Below are positions 17,333 to 25,870 of a DNA stretch of 64,000 nt, in pieces (the first letter of the stretch is position 1; each line of letters starts with the position of its first letter). This DNA comes from Deltaproteobacteria bacterium (GTDB lineage Bacteria; JAGRBM01; JAHCIT01). The notes beneath the pieces were generated by a model that saw only the letters and a program-made list of their open reading frames with translations, ran no database searches and had not been told where the DNA came from. The stretch spans positions 8,210 to 72,209 of the forward strand of contig JAHCIT010000012.1 of the NCBI GenBank assembly GCA_026129095.1. The letters run 5' to 3'. Made by a program: the position numbers and the translations under genes.

Positions 17333-17908
17333 ATGATGTATCCACACTCACGTCCGGCATCGGCCTGCCATGAACTGCCGTCTCCAGAGGCCCTCAAGGC
17401 CAAGCTGGCGGCACTTCCATCAACCCATATGGTTCGTGTCCTGTACGCCGAACACGACCGGATTCTGGCGATGCTGTCGGAGATGGGCGAACTGGTTACC
17501 AGGATGCAGACGTCCGCGGAACTGGGCAGTAATGGCATCGCCCGGATTCATGAACTGGCGCACCTGCTCATTGAAGCCGAACCGCATCACCAGCGCGAGG
17601 AAGACGTGCTGTTCCCGGAACTGGAGAAGCAGGGGCTGAATGGCCCGCCGCAGGCCATGTCCGCCGAGCATGTCGAATTGCGGCGCCTCAAGCATGAAAT
17701 CCACGATATTTCGGCTTCTGCGGTTCTGGATGCCGGTGCGAAGCAGCAACTGGCCCGGGCGGCGAGGACGCTGGTGAACAACCTCCAGCTTCATATCCAC
17801 AAGGAAAACGAGATCCTGTATCCGCTGGCGCTCTCGGTCATTACGGGGGACGATGCCTGGAACCGGCTGAATGCGGCGGCTGATGCCATCGGACCTTGCC
17901 CGTTCTGA
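17333..17908 (+). CDS. Hemerythrin-like HHE-domain protein
   Basis: About 191 residues; the ATG at 17333 is chosen, though a TTG at 17324 closer to AGGGGGG is possible. The helical hemerythrin pattern is clear: LYAEHDRIL, then IEAEPHHQREEDVLFPELE, then SAEHVELRRLKHEIHD, and IHKENEILYPLAL, which together supply the His and acidic ligands of a di-iron site. Proteins of this class bind O2 or NO and are linked to iron-sulfur repair and nitrosative stress. It starts an operon with a DUF59 gene and an NnrS-like membrane gene and lies downstream of two TATGA-type operators, which fits an NO-responsive role. Confidence 0.85.
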   Translation: MMYPHSRPASACHELPSPEALKAKLAALPSTHMVRVLYAEHDRILAMLSEMGELVTRMQTSAELGSNGIARIHELAHLLIEAEPHHQREEDVLFPELEKQGLNGPPQAMSAEHVELRRLKHEIHDISASAVLDAGAKQQLARAARTLVNNLQLHIHKENEILYPLALSVITGDDAWNRLNAAADAIGPCPF

Positions 17909-17932
17909 CCGTAAGAACGTATAAAGCCGGAG

Positions 17933-18235
17933 ATGGCCAGTGTGGACACCATACGCGAGTCGCTCCGGGAGGTTCTCGACCCTGAACTGGGGATCAACGT
18001 CGTTGATCTGGGGCTCGTTTTTGATGTCCGGCTGAACGATCTTGCCGTCGAGGTGGATCTGGGGATGACCTCTCCCACCTGTCCTCTGGGCCCCGTCCTG
18101 AAGAGCAATGCCGAAACGGCCGTACGAAAGGCAATGCCGGACGGTGCCCGGGTGACGGTCAATCTGCGGAGCGATCTCACTTGGGAACCCTCGAGAATGT
18201 CCCCGGAAGCAAAAAGCCGTCTGGGATGGAAGTGA
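17933..18235 (+). CDS. DUF59 / MIP18-family iron-sulfur assembly factor
   Basis: 100 residues with the family signature VLDPELGINVVDLGLVFDV at residues 14-32 and the conserved Cys-containing loop TSPTCPLGP at about 46-54. Proteins of this family (SufT, PaaD N-terminal domain, MIP18) help insert or repair iron-sulfur clusters. The gene follows the hemerythrin by 24 bp and precedes the NnrS-like gene by 5 bp, so the three are probably cotranscribed and directed at NO-damaged iron-sulfur enzymes. Confidence 0.88.
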   Translation: MASVDTIRESLREVLDPELGINVVDLGLVFDVRLNDLAVEVDLGMTSPTCPLGPVLKSNAETAVRKAMPDGARVTVNLRSDLTWEPSRMSPEAKSRLGWK

Positions 18236-18240
18236 CCGGT

Positions 18241-19335
18241 ATGCCGGACGGCTCCGGTTCGGTCCGCCGCCGGTTATACCGGGCACCGCTGCTCGTGGCC
18301 GGGGCAGTCACGATGGTGGTGGCCATCTGGGGAGGCCTGATCCGGATCGGATGGGCCGCACCCGTGCCCGCACCGGCCGCCATCGAATCGCACGGGCCCC
18401 TGATGGTTTCCGGATTTCTGGGGATACTGATCAGTCTCGAAAGGGCCGTCGGCATCGGGAAAGGGTGGGTTTATGCCGCTCCCCTGATGGCGGTCCTGTT
18501 TGCCGTCCTGACGCTGGCGGGAACCCTGCCGCCGGGGATGGCGGCGCTGCCAGGTGTGTTTGCGGCGCTGATCCTGTGCGCGGCGTATGCCACCGTTATC
18601 CGTGAATCTCCTTCCCGCCACTTGTGGGTCATGGCGATCGGCGCCGCTTGCTGGCTTGCTGGAAACATTTTGTACGCACTGGGCTGGCCAGTATTCCGGG
18701 TGGTGCACTGGTGGGCGGGTTTTCTGGTCCTGACCATCGTCGGTGAGCGTCTTGAACTGAACCGGTTCTTGCGGCCCTCACCCTGGACCTGGCCGCTGTT
18801 TCTGGCCGCCACGGGAACGGTTCTGGGCGGGTACCTGACAGGTCTCGCTGTGCCGGCGGCCGGGGACCGGATTTCGGGGGCGGGCTATCTCATGCTGGCG
18901 GGCTGGCTTGGGCATTATGACGTGGTCCGCCATACGGTGCGGGGCGAAGGCTTGCCGAAGTTCGTTGCAATCTGCCTGATGAGCGGATTCGTCTGGCTCG
19001 CTCTTGGAGGCGTTATCCTGCTTGGCTGGAGTCCGCTCGTGGCCGGACCCATGTACGATGCGGCCCTGCACGCCATTTTTCTCGGGTTCGTGTTTTCAAT
19101 GATTTTTGGTCATGCACCGATCATTTTCCCGGCGATTCTGGAACTGCCAATCCGCTTCCGGACGCTCGCCTATCTGCCGCTGCTCCTGCTGAATATCACG
19201 CTTGCCCTGCGGATTGCGGGGGACTGGTTTCTGAGCCAGACGCTTCGGGAATGGGGTGCACTTGGAAGTGCCGCCGCAATCCTGTTTTATTTTCTGGTGA
19301 CAGCAAGTTCCCTGCGGCGAAACCGCCCGGAATAG
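18241..19335 (+). CDS. NnrS-like polytopic membrane protein
   Basis: About 364 residues from the ATG at 18241 (GGAAG eight bases upstream); ATG 18226 or TTG 18181 are alternatives that overlap the DUF59 gene. Roughly twelve hydrophobic helices. Conserved-looking histidines lie in ESHGPLMVSGFLG, VVHWWAGFL, GHYDVVRHT and LHAIFLGFVFSMIFGHAPIIFPAIL, resembling NnrS and related haem/copper membrane proteins of the NO response. The third gene of the hemerythrin operon. NnrS proteins protect against NO-linked iron complexes (family knowledge); the assignment here is by pattern only. Confidence 0.7.
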   Translation: MPDGSGSVRRRLYRAPLLVAGAVTMVVAIWGGLIRIGWAAPVPAPAAIESHGPLMVSGFLGILISLERAVGIGKGWVYAAPLMAVLFAVLTLAGTLPPGMAALPGVFAALILCAAYATVIRESPSRHLWVMAIGAACWLAGNILYALGWPVFRVVHWWAGFLVLTIVGERLELNRFLRPSPWTWPLFLAATGTVLGGYLTGLAVPAAGDRISGAGYLMLAGWLGHYDVVRHTVRGEGLPKFVAICLMSGFVWLALGGVILLGWSPLVAGPMYDAALHAIFLGFVFSMIFGHAPIIFPAILELPIRFRTLAYLPLLLLNITLALRIAGDWFLSQTLREWGALGSAAAILFYFLVTASSLRRNRPE

Positions 19336-19384
19336 CACATACAAACGGCATTTTATCGCACTGCGTTGGTCACCTTTGCCGACC

Positions 19385-19400
19385 TATGACGGCTATCATA
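19385..19400. promoter_or_regulatory. TATGA-N6-TCATA operator (perfect)
   Basis: TATGA-CGGCTA-TCATA, 131 bp before the first of two tandem phytoene-desaturase-like genes and 49 bp after the NnrS-like stop. The distance leaves room for a promoter and a leader of roughly 100 nt. Confidence 0.75.
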
Positions 19401-19531
19401 GTGGAAAACTGACATCCGTATCATTTCTACAGGTGTGGTTTCGCCGTGTCTGGCGGAGCCGCACAGGCAGGAGCCCGGAGAGGGATCCGGCGCTGGTTCC
19501 AGGGCCCTAACCCCAAAGAGGTCTGGTACGG

Positions 19532-21160
19532 ATGCAGAAGAAAGATTACGATGTCATCATCATCGGCGGTGGTCATAACGGGCTGACGTGCGCCGCTTAT
19601 CTGGCCCGGGCGGGTGTCGACACCCTCATACTCGAGGGACGTCACGAGTTCGGCGGCGCCGTCTACACCGATGAGCATACGGCGCCCGGCTTCTGTCACA
19701 ACATCCATGCCAATTTCATGGAGTTCCTCCATATCATGCCGTTCTTCTCGGACTTCGACCTGCCGAGTCTGGGGGCGCGAACGATTTTCCCGGAGGCGCA
19801 GGCGGGAATCGCATTCAGCGACGGCCGCCCACCGGTGATCATTTACCGCAACGACATGATCGAGGAGACCTGCCGGAACTTCGCGGTCTACTCGAAGCGC
19901 GATGCGGAAACCTGGCGGGCCCTCAAGACCAAGGCAAACATGTTCGAACCCCTCATGGCGATGGGGCTCTACACGCCGCCGGCGCCGGTGGATCTCGCCA
20001 AGGGACTGCCCAGTGCCTATGCCGCATGGACGGTCCTGATGCGCTCCTTCGGCCTGGACGAGGAGATGGCATACAAGTCCATCCGCGACTGCATTGACGA
20101 GCTGTTTGAAAGCGACGAGATCCGGGCCCTTTTCTACCGGGTTGCGATCGAGTTCTGCGGGCCGCCGCTGGAATGGCCAGGGATGGGGGGGATTTTCATA
20201 TTCGCCTGCCTGTTCATGCCCGGCTGCTGGCGGATGATTGTTGGCGGAACGCACCGGCTCAACGGCGCAATGGTGACCGCATGCCTGAAGGAAGGCGCCA
20301 CCATGCGGGAGTCGAGCCGGGTCAAGAAGGTCATCCTTGAGGACAAGCGTGCGGTCGGCGTGCAGCTTGTGGACGGCAAGGAGTTCCGAGCCAGGCATGC
20401 CGTTGTCAGCGCCATCGGGGTCAAGGACACGTTCCTGGACCTGATCGGCGAGGATCACCTGAGCGACTACTACAAGCGGCGGGTGAAGAACTACAAGGAC
20501 GGACCGGACCAGGTGCTCGGCAGTGTCGCCATGGCCCTGCATGAGCCGCCTGACTACAAGTCGGCGCGCAAGAACTCCGATATCAACCGGGCCTGGTACC
20601 AGGTGGTCGGATTCGACAGCGCCACGGAAGTCCTGGACTACTGCCGGGCGGGCCATATCGACCGGATACCCGACCTGCCGGGTGCGGGCGTCTGGATCAA
20701 CTCGATCTGGGACCGGACTCAGGCGCCTCCGGGCAAGCACAACCTGACCGGGTGGTATTTCTTCCCCCGCGCCAGCGCACTCAGCGAGGGCGAATGGGAG
20801 GAGATACGCTCCACATACAACGGGAAGTTCCTGAAACTCTACGGCAAGTTCGCGCCGAACATGACCAGTGACAACGTAATCGCCGACTACCTGCACACGC
20901 CGCTCGACCAGGAGCGGGGGATGCGGATGCGCGAAGGCGACTTCGGGCACGGGGCGATGAGCATTGACCAGCTGAACCACATGCGGCCATTCGCCGGAGC
21001 CGGCCGGTACAAGACCGAAATTCCGGGGCTTTATCTGGCGGCGAGCTGCTGTCATCCCGGCGGCGGCGTGACGGCAGGGCCCGGATACAACTGCTTCAAG
21101 ATACTCTGCGAGGACCATGGGTACAAGGAAGTCTGGAGAAACCCGAAGCGAATGTACTGA
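19532..21160 (+). CDS. Phytoene-desaturase-like FAD-dependent oxidoreductase (copy 2)
   Basis: 542 residues. The FAD-binding N-terminus reads DVIIIGGGHNGLTCAAYLARAGVDTLILEGRHEFGGAVYTDEHTAPGF, and the C-terminus has EIPGLYLAASCCHPGGGVTAGPGYNCFKIL, characteristic of the CrtI-like and pyridine-nucleotide-disulfide oxidoreductase-2 (PYROXD2) branch. A SAIGVKDTFLDLIGEDHL strand closely parallels SSVKDTMFRMAGKEHL of copy 1. It is followed 51 bp later by a third homologue. No substrate can be read from the sequence; terpenoid, sterol or long-chain lipid desaturation is plausible given the SCP2 genes beside it. Confidence 0.85.
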   Translation: MQKKDYDVIIIGGGHNGLTCAAYLARAGVDTLILEGRHEFGGAVYTDEHTAPGFCHNIHANFMEFLHIMPFFSDFDLPSLGARTIFPEAQAGIAFSDGRPPVIIYRNDMIEETCRNFAVYSKRDAETWRALKTKANMFEPLMAMGLYTPPAPVDLAKGLPSAYAAWTVLMRSFGLDEEMAYKSIRDCIDELFESDEIRALFYRVAIEFCGPPLEWPGMGGIFIFACLFMPGCWRMIVGGTHRLNGAMVTACLKEGATMRESSRVKKVILEDKRAVGVQLVDGKEFRARHAVVSAIGVKDTFLDLIGEDHLSDYYKRRVKNYKDGPDQVLGSVAMALHEPPDYKSARKNSDINRAWYQVVGFDSATEVLDYCRAGHIDRIPDLPGAGVWINSIWDRTQAPPGKHNLTGWYFFPRASALSEGEWEEIRSTYNGKFLKLYGKFAPNMTSDNVIADYLHTPLDQERGMRMREGDFGHGAMSIDQLNHMRPFAGAGRYKTEIPGLYLAASCCHPGGGVTAGPGYNCFKILCEDHGYKEVWRNPKRMY

Positions 21161-21211
21161 TTGCGCCCCGGAATGGTGCGGACACTGAGGCAAAACCGCG
21201 AGGAGAGTCTG

Positions 21212-22813
21212 ATGGGAATGTTCGACAAGGGTTTCGATGCGATCGTAATCGGCGCCGGCCACAACGGGATGTCGCTGGCGGCCTATCTGGCGAAATCCGG
21301 GTGGTCCGTGGCCGTTCTGGAGCGGCGGTCGGAAGAAGGCGGGGGGCTCTGCACCGAGGAGGTCACCGAGCCCAACTTCCTGCACAACCTGCACTCGAAC
21401 TACCACTCCCTGGTGGGCCTGTGCCCCGTCTACGACGACCTCGAGCTTCTCGATAACGGGGTGGAATACGTTCATCCCGACGTCCAGATGGGGAGCATCT
21501 TCTCGGACGACACGGCGATCACCATCCATACCGACCAGCACAAGACATGGAAGAGTTTTGCGCGGTTCTCCAAGAAGGACGCCGATACCTGGCTCCGGCT
21601 TTATGACGAGGTGCAGGGATATCTCGACCTGATGGTCCGTACCCTCATGTATGCGCCGCCGATCGAGCTGAACGACATCACGAAAGCGCTGGCGGCGTGG
21701 GGAGTGGAGGAAAAGTCGGAGTTCCTCACGGCAAAGCTGCGGACGATGTCTGTCGCCGATTTCCTGAACAAGCATTTCGAGAACGAGCGGATAAAGGCGA
21801 TGCTGGCCTTCCACGCCACGATCTGTGCCTACCAGCCGCATATCAAGGGGCTGGCGGTCACGTATCCGGTACTGCTGGGGAAGATCGCCAACTGGCACGT
21901 CTGCAAGGGCGGGAGCCACCGGCTGGCGCATACCCTGATGCGGGTCATCGTCAAGGCGGGCGGGCGGGTTTTCCCCCAAGTCCCGGTTGAGGAGATCATC
22001 ATCGAGGACGGCCGCGCCGTGGGGGTTCGCACTCCGGACGGGATCATCCGGGCACGAAAGCTGGTAGCCTCAAGCATCGACGTCAACCAGACCTTCGAAA
22101 AACTCCTTCCACGCCAGTACGTTCCCAAGAAACTGGCCGAAGAGGTCCAGAAGGTGAAGTATCAGGATGCGACCCTGTTCAACGTGCATCTGGCAATGAA
22201 CGGACTTCCCAGATACCGGGCGGCGGACTTCGATCCGGATATTGACCGGGCCTGGATCCTCAACATCGGCTACGAATCGCTCGCCGACTTTGATGAGGAT
22301 TTCAGCCAGATCAGGCAGGGTATCGTGCCCGAAACACCCCGCCTCAACGTCGCTGTCAACTCGATCTACGACCCGACCGATGCGCCCGAAGGCAAGGCAA
22401 CCGGGCTTATTCGTGTGTTCGTTCCCTATGAAATCGAAGGCTGGGGGTCGGGCGGCTGGGAGTCGAGAAAGCGGATCTATGGCCAGCACTGTATCGACCG
22501 GTGGCGCCGCGTCTGCAAGAACATGGATGAGGGCCTGATCCGGCGCTGGGTGACGGAAACCCCTCTCGACATCAGCCAGAAGATGGTCAACTACCGGTTT
22601 GGGGACTGGATGGTCGGCCGGATTCACCCGGATAACCTTCTGGAACACCGGCCGTCCGACTCCCTATCCCATTACCGGACGCCTATCCAGGGTTTGTACA
22701 TGTGCGGGGCTTCGCAGCATCCGCACGGCTACATCACTTTTGCCCCCGGATATAACTGCCTGGGGGTGATCGCCGAGGATTTCGGTCTTGAGAAATGGTG
22801 GGACCGGGTATGA
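21212..22813 (+). CDS. Phytoene-desaturase-like FAD-dependent oxidoreductase (copy 3)
   Basis: 533 residues from the ATG at 21212 with AGGAGA five bases upstream; a longer frame from 21161 is not needed. N-terminal FAD motif DAIVIGAGHNGMSLAAYLAKSGWSVAVLERR, then EEGGGLCTEEVTEPNFLHNLHSNYHS. C-terminal PIQGLYMCGASQHPHGYITFAPGYNCLGVIAEDFG. Closely related to copy 2, so the pair could be a heterodimer or act on successive bonds. The next gene overlaps its stop by ATGA. Confidence 0.85.
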   Translation: MGMFDKGFDAIVIGAGHNGMSLAAYLAKSGWSVAVLERRSEEGGGLCTEEVTEPNFLHNLHSNYHSLVGLCPVYDDLELLDNGVEYVHPDVQMGSIFSDDTAITIHTDQHKTWKSFARFSKKDADTWLRLYDEVQGYLDLMVRTLMYAPPIELNDITKALAAWGVEEKSEFLTAKLRTMSVADFLNKHFENERIKAMLAFHATICAYQPHIKGLAVTYPVLLGKIANWHVCKGGSHRLAHTLMRVIVKAGGRVFPQVPVEEIIIEDGRAVGVRTPDGIIRARKLVASSIDVNQTFEKLLPRQYVPKKLAEEVQKVKYQDATLFNVHLAMNGLPRYRAADFDPDIDRAWILNIGYESLADFDEDFSQIRQGIVPETPRLNVAVNSIYDPTDAPEGKATGLIRVFVPYEIEGWGSGGWESRKRIYGQHCIDRWRRVCKNMDEGLIRRWVTETPLDISQKMVNYRFGDWMVGRIHPDNLLEHRPSDSLSHYRTPIQGLYMCGASQHPHGYITFAPGYNCLGVIAEDFGLEKWWDRV

Positions 22814-23337
22814 GTGCCACCGCTGCTGCTTCCGCTCCGCCTCCCGTCTACCTCGCGGGCGGGCAGGAGGCGAGCGGACTGGCGGACATGATTCACCAGT
22901 ACCTGAGCCAGAATGTCGCGGATTCCGAGCAGAAACGAGTGCAGGCAAAATCGCTTTCCGGCGAGGTCTACCTGGAGGCCGCCGAGGACGACATCTGCGT
23001 CAAGATCCGCTTCCTTGGCGACCATATCGAGCTGTCTGATGTGACAGCCCCCGCCCCGGACGGCGCCTCCATCCGTGCCGATTTCATTTCCGTGGCGCAC
23101 CTGACGACCGGAGAGCAGGGTCCGTTTGAACTGCTGGTGAGGCGCCGGATCCGGGCGCGGTTCAGGCCCGGGCAGATACCGTTTCTGGTCCGCGTGCTCC
23201 AGTTCATGCAGATCCCGCCGGAGCTGATGGCTCCGGAGATTCGTGAACGCACGTTCCGCCGGAAACAGAAAGTGGCACTGGCGGCTGCGGCGGCATCGGC
23301 TGCGGCGGCTGGCGGCCTCTACGCATGGCTGAACTGA
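22810..23337 (+). CDS. Hypothetical protein with C-terminal membrane anchor
   Basis: 175 residues from the ATG at 22810, coupled by ATGA to the preceding flavoprotein. The middle contains a predicted alpha/beta domain with a segment LSDVTAPAPDGASIRADF. The region RRRIRARFRPGQIPFLVRVLQF is strongly basic, and the last 20 residues (Ala-rich, ending AGGLYAWLN) look like a short transmembrane tail after RRKQK. I do not recognise a family. It may tether the flavoproteins or an SCP2 partner to the membrane. Confidence 0.65.
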   Translation: MSATAAASAPPPVYLAGGQEASGLADMIHQYLSQNVADSEQKRVQAKSLSGEVYLEAAEDDICVKIRFLGDHIELSDVTAPAPDGASIRADFISVAHLTTGEQGPFELLVRRRIRARFRPGQIPFLVRVLQFMQIPPELMAPEIRERTFRRKQKVALAAAAASAAAAGGLYAWLN

Positions 23338-23356
23338 CACCGGAAGGAGAACCCCG

Positions 23357-23821
23357 ATGAGCGTGATTTATACAGACCAGTGGTATGAAGACATGAAGCA
23401 GCTCGTGAACAGCACACAGAAGTTCCGTGAGCTGGCTCCACGGGAGAAGATACTGGCGACGTTCGAGGTCATGGGCGACGAAAAATCGCCTTATGTGACT
23501 GCCGGAAACGCCCTGTACTATCTCATCCGTCTCGAAGGAGGGCAGGTGGCCGAGTACGGCCCGCTGCCGGGACGCCATGACGGCAAGGGACTGAACTTCA
23601 GGTTCACCGCCCCGGCATCCCTGTGGGAGGAGATCGCCGCTGGTATTGCGGACCCGATCCAGCTCGGGCTGAGGGGAACCATCAAGGTTCGCGGTGACAT
23701 GCGCTTCCTCATGCAGCACGCCGAGGCAGTCAAGATACTGGTTGATATGTACGGTCACCAGAACAACACTGAGTGGCCGAAGGGGCGTCCGCCCTACAGC
23801 CGGCAGGAATCGGTCGCATGA
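23357..23821 (+). CDS. SCP2-like lipid-binding protein
   Basis: 154 residues, with GGAGAACCCCG before the ATG. It contains an SCP2-like core: an YYLIRLEGGQVAEYGPL strand, FRFTAPASLWEEIAAGIADPIQLGLRGTIKVRGDMRFLMQHAEAV, where GTIKVRGDMRFLM corresponds to the GKVxxxGD motif of the larger SCP2 protein at 14.9 kb. It is the fourth gene of the operon that starts with two phytoene-desaturase-like genes, giving a second flavoprotein-plus-SCP2 pairing within 10 kb. Sterol or isoprenoid carrier function is inferred. Confidence 0.72.
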   Translation: MSVIYTDQWYEDMKQLVNSTQKFRELAPREKILATFEVMGDEKSPYVTAGNALYYLIRLEGGQVAEYGPLPGRHDGKGLNFRFTAPASLWEEIAAGIADPIQLGLRGTIKVRGDMRFLMQHAEAVKILVDMYGHQNNTEWPKGRPPYSRQESVA

Positions 23822-23850
23822 CCCCCTGCCGATGAAATCCGGGAGGAGTA

Positions 23851-24831
23851 GTGGAGGTTCACCGTGAGCCGGACAGCCGGGCGAAGCTTCCACCGATGTG
23901 GGATCCTCTCGCACGCGAGCGCCATCAGGCGGCTGGCGAAACGGCGGCGGCATTCCGGCCTGAAATAGGCGATCTGCACCGGACTCCCGGAACCAGCCGG
24001 TCGGCGCATCTGGAACGGCTGGAGACGCTGACCGACCGCATCTGGAAAGACTACCAGGAAAGGTTCCTCCGGGTATGCGGCAGCCGGGCCGTGGCACGGT
24101 ACCTCTGCCGGGGCGACATGGCCGTGCGGCAGGGGCCGCCGGAGTTCATGGACCGTCCCGGCTATCCTGAACTGCTCAGAAAAATCGAGATATTCCAGCT
24201 TCACCAGCTGAACCGGATGACCGGCGTCTACCGTGCAGCCAGCAGGGCTCTGGGGGAACTGCTGGAGCGGGTTCCAGACCGGTTCAGAAGCCGCGGGTTC
24301 CTGGATATAGCCAGCGGATTTGGCGGTTTTCCGGTCTTTCTTGCGGGAAAGTTTCCCGCAGTTCCAGTTACCGGTTCGGACATACAGCCAGCCTATGTCA
24401 CTGCGGCCACCAGCCGCGCAGCGGGGCTCGGCAATGCCAGCTTCCGGGTGCTGAATGCGCTGAACATGGATGACTGTCCGGACAGCAGCTACTGCGCGGC
24501 GAGTATCCTTCAGGCGGTGCACCATTTCCGGCCGGGGCAACTGGCACGGATCATTCACGAGGGGCTGAGAGTGTCCTGCAGCGGCATGGTGGTTGTGGAT
24601 GCGGTGAGATCGCCAGTGCTCCCGGTTCTGCTCGCAACCGGGACAATTTTCGTTACCTGGAACCCGTTTTTCGCGGCCGATGCCACCTGGAGCGCGCTCC
24701 GCATGTATCACCTGGCAGAACTGGAACTCATCGCACGGGTGGCCGCACCGGAGGCCACCGTTGAGGCTGGCAGGGTGGAACCCGCCTTCAATGTGGTCAG
24801 GGTTCTCCGCCCGCCGGTAGCTGCGGGGTAG
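23851..24831 (+). CDS. Class I SAM-dependent methyltransferase
   Basis: 326 residues from a GTG at 23851 with GGGAGGAG directly upstream. A helical N-terminal region of about 150 residues precedes the Rossmann methyltransferase core: FLDIASGFGGFPVFLAGKFPAVPVTGSDIQPAYV gives motif I and the acidic ribose-binding Asp, and CAASILQAVHHF is motif IV. The end (VDAVRSPVLPVLLATGTIFVTWNPFF) is hydrophobic and may contact lipid. It ends the flavoprotein/SCP2 operon, 29 bp after the SCP2 gene. Substrate unknown. Confidence 0.82.
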   Translation: MEVHREPDSRAKLPPMWDPLARERHQAAGETAAAFRPEIGDLHRTPGTSRSAHLERLETLTDRIWKDYQERFLRVCGSRAVARYLCRGDMAVRQGPPEFMDRPGYPELLRKIEIFQLHQLNRMTGVYRAASRALGELLERVPDRFRSRGFLDIASGFGGFPVFLAGKFPAVPVTGSDIQPAYVTAATSRAAGLGNASFRVLNALNMDDCPDSSYCAASILQAVHHFRPGQLARIIHEGLRVSCSGMVVVDAVRSPVLPVLLATGTIFVTWNPFFAADATWSALRMYHLAELELIARVAAPEATVEAGRVEPAFNVVRVLRPPVAAG

Positions 24832-24835
24832 GCGG

Positions 24836-25366
24836 TTATTGCCGGCGTGAGGCCGGGCATTCGCGCGAGACTTCCACCGAAGCCGTCCAGAACCGGTTCA
24901 GTTCCTCTCCATGTTCTACCCAGTCGAGGGGGAGCCTTGCCTGATAGCCCGCAGGCAGAACCACTGCTGACATCGGCCTGCTGCAGGTTACTTCGACCAG
25001 TTCGGGCCAGGGCCGCTGGCCCCTGAAGCTGGCCGTGCAGCGTGCGGCTGGCCAGTCGATGCGGTTGGGGCCATCCTGGAGCATTCCTTCCGGCGGTGAT
25101 CCGCAGAAAGCCAGGGAAAGGACCGCACGGGCAAGTGCAAATTGTCCCGTCTCGTCGAGCGCGGCCTGCAGATCGCCCTTGAGATCGCCAGTACGGACAG
25201 TCTGCTCGAACTCAAGCGGAATCCGGCCCTGCAGACAGGTGCAGGGGTTCGAAGGCGCTGCGCCGGTTGTAGTGGCATAGAGAGCAAGTCCGGCCATCAG
25301 GGCCGCTGCTGCCAGGGAGGACCCTTCAGCCCGTGGAACCGGCCGGCGTTTCCAGGCTGATCGCAT
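24836..25366 (-). CDS. Secreted hypothetical protein
   Basis: 176 residues, with a basic N-terminus (WKRRPVPR) and a hydrophobic SLAAAALMAGLALYA stretch ending near TGAAPSN, a Sec signal peptide. The mature part has five cysteines, two in CTCLQ at its start, one in LAFCGSPP and one in VTCSRP, which suggests disulfides or a metal site. The ATG overlaps the end of the hemerythrin gene by 41 bp with AGGGAG upstream, so the two are coupled. No family recognised. Confidence 0.6.
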   Translation of the reverse strand: MRSAWKRRPVPRAEGSSLAAAALMAGLALYATTTGAAPSNPCTCLQGRIPLEFEQTVRTGDLKGDLQAALDETGQFALARAVLSLAFCGSPPEGMLQDGPNRIDWPAARCTASFRGQRPWPELVEVTCSRPMSAVVLPAGYQARLPLDWVEHGEELNRFWTASVEVSRECPASRRQ

Positions 25367-25760
25367 TCATGATCTCCCTTTCCGCCCGTTCATGGTCGGC
25401 AAGTTTCCCGAGGAGTTCCCGCAGGGCCTGCCGTAGCTCGCTGGTGGACATCTGGGCCGACTGCTTTTTCAGCTTCAGCAGGGCATTCCGTATCTCCGCG
25501 TGCTCATTCCGGAGGAATTCGGCCTGTACGGAAATGCTTGGCATCTTGTCCAAGGCCTCGGAAAGATATCCGTCCATCTCCTCGAAGAGGAAGTGCTCGG
25601 ACAGGGTTTCGTACAGAAACCCGATTTCGTAGTCGATCAGTTTCCGCAAGCGGTCATCGCTCAGCCGGTCCGGCGGGGCATCGAGAATGAGGGACAGCCG
25701 GTCTGTAACCATCATCAGCTCGTCATGCTGAAGCGTGATTTCCTGAAAACGGTAGTTCAT
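25326..25760 (-). CDS. Hemerythrin-like HHE-domain protein (second copy)
   Basis: 144 residues, all helical. Ligand-type residues appear in the expected order: ITLQHDELMMV, SEHFLFEEMDGYL, RNEHAEIRNALL and LADHERAEREIM. This matches the HHE cation-binding pattern with an EHxxxEE helix. The start at 25760 is followed on the other side by a hairpin that probably ends the porin transcript. Paired hemerythrins in a denitrification locus suggest NO or O2 buffering. Confidence 0.78.
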   Translation of the reverse strand: MNYRFQEITLQHDELMMVTDRLSLILDAPPDRLSDDRLRKLIDYEIGFLYETLSEHFLFEEMDGYLSEALDKMPSISVQAEFLRNEHAEIRNALLKLKKQSAQMSTSELRQALRELLGKLADHERAEREIMNAISLETPAGSTG

Positions 25761-25796
25761 GGAGCGCCTCCTTGCCGGACAGGTTCCTGAAAGACA

Positions 25797-25837
25797 GAAC
25801 CGCCCGCCGGGTTTCTATTTCCATCGGCGGGCGGTTC
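25797..25837 (-). terminator. Strong hairpin after the porin gene
   Basis: GAACCGCCCGCCG at 25797-25809 pairs perfectly with CGGCGGGCGGTTC at 25825-25837 around a 15-nt loop. On the minus strand it lies 34 bp past the porin stop and is followed by TGTCTTTC, a weak T-rich tract. Confidence 0.7.
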
Positions 25838-25870
25838 CATTCGGCTGGCGATCCTTGCCACCCTGCAAAC

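Noticed and set aside
19427-21979. An 850-codon open frame on the minus strand
   Set aside because: It is antisense to two phytoene-desaturase-like genes with clear FAD motifs and has no recognisable domain.
15564-22813. Carotenoid biosynthesis cluster
   Set aside because: The three CrtI-like proteins have no phytoene synthase, GGPP synthase or cyclase next to them, and SCP2 proteins are not carotenoid genes.
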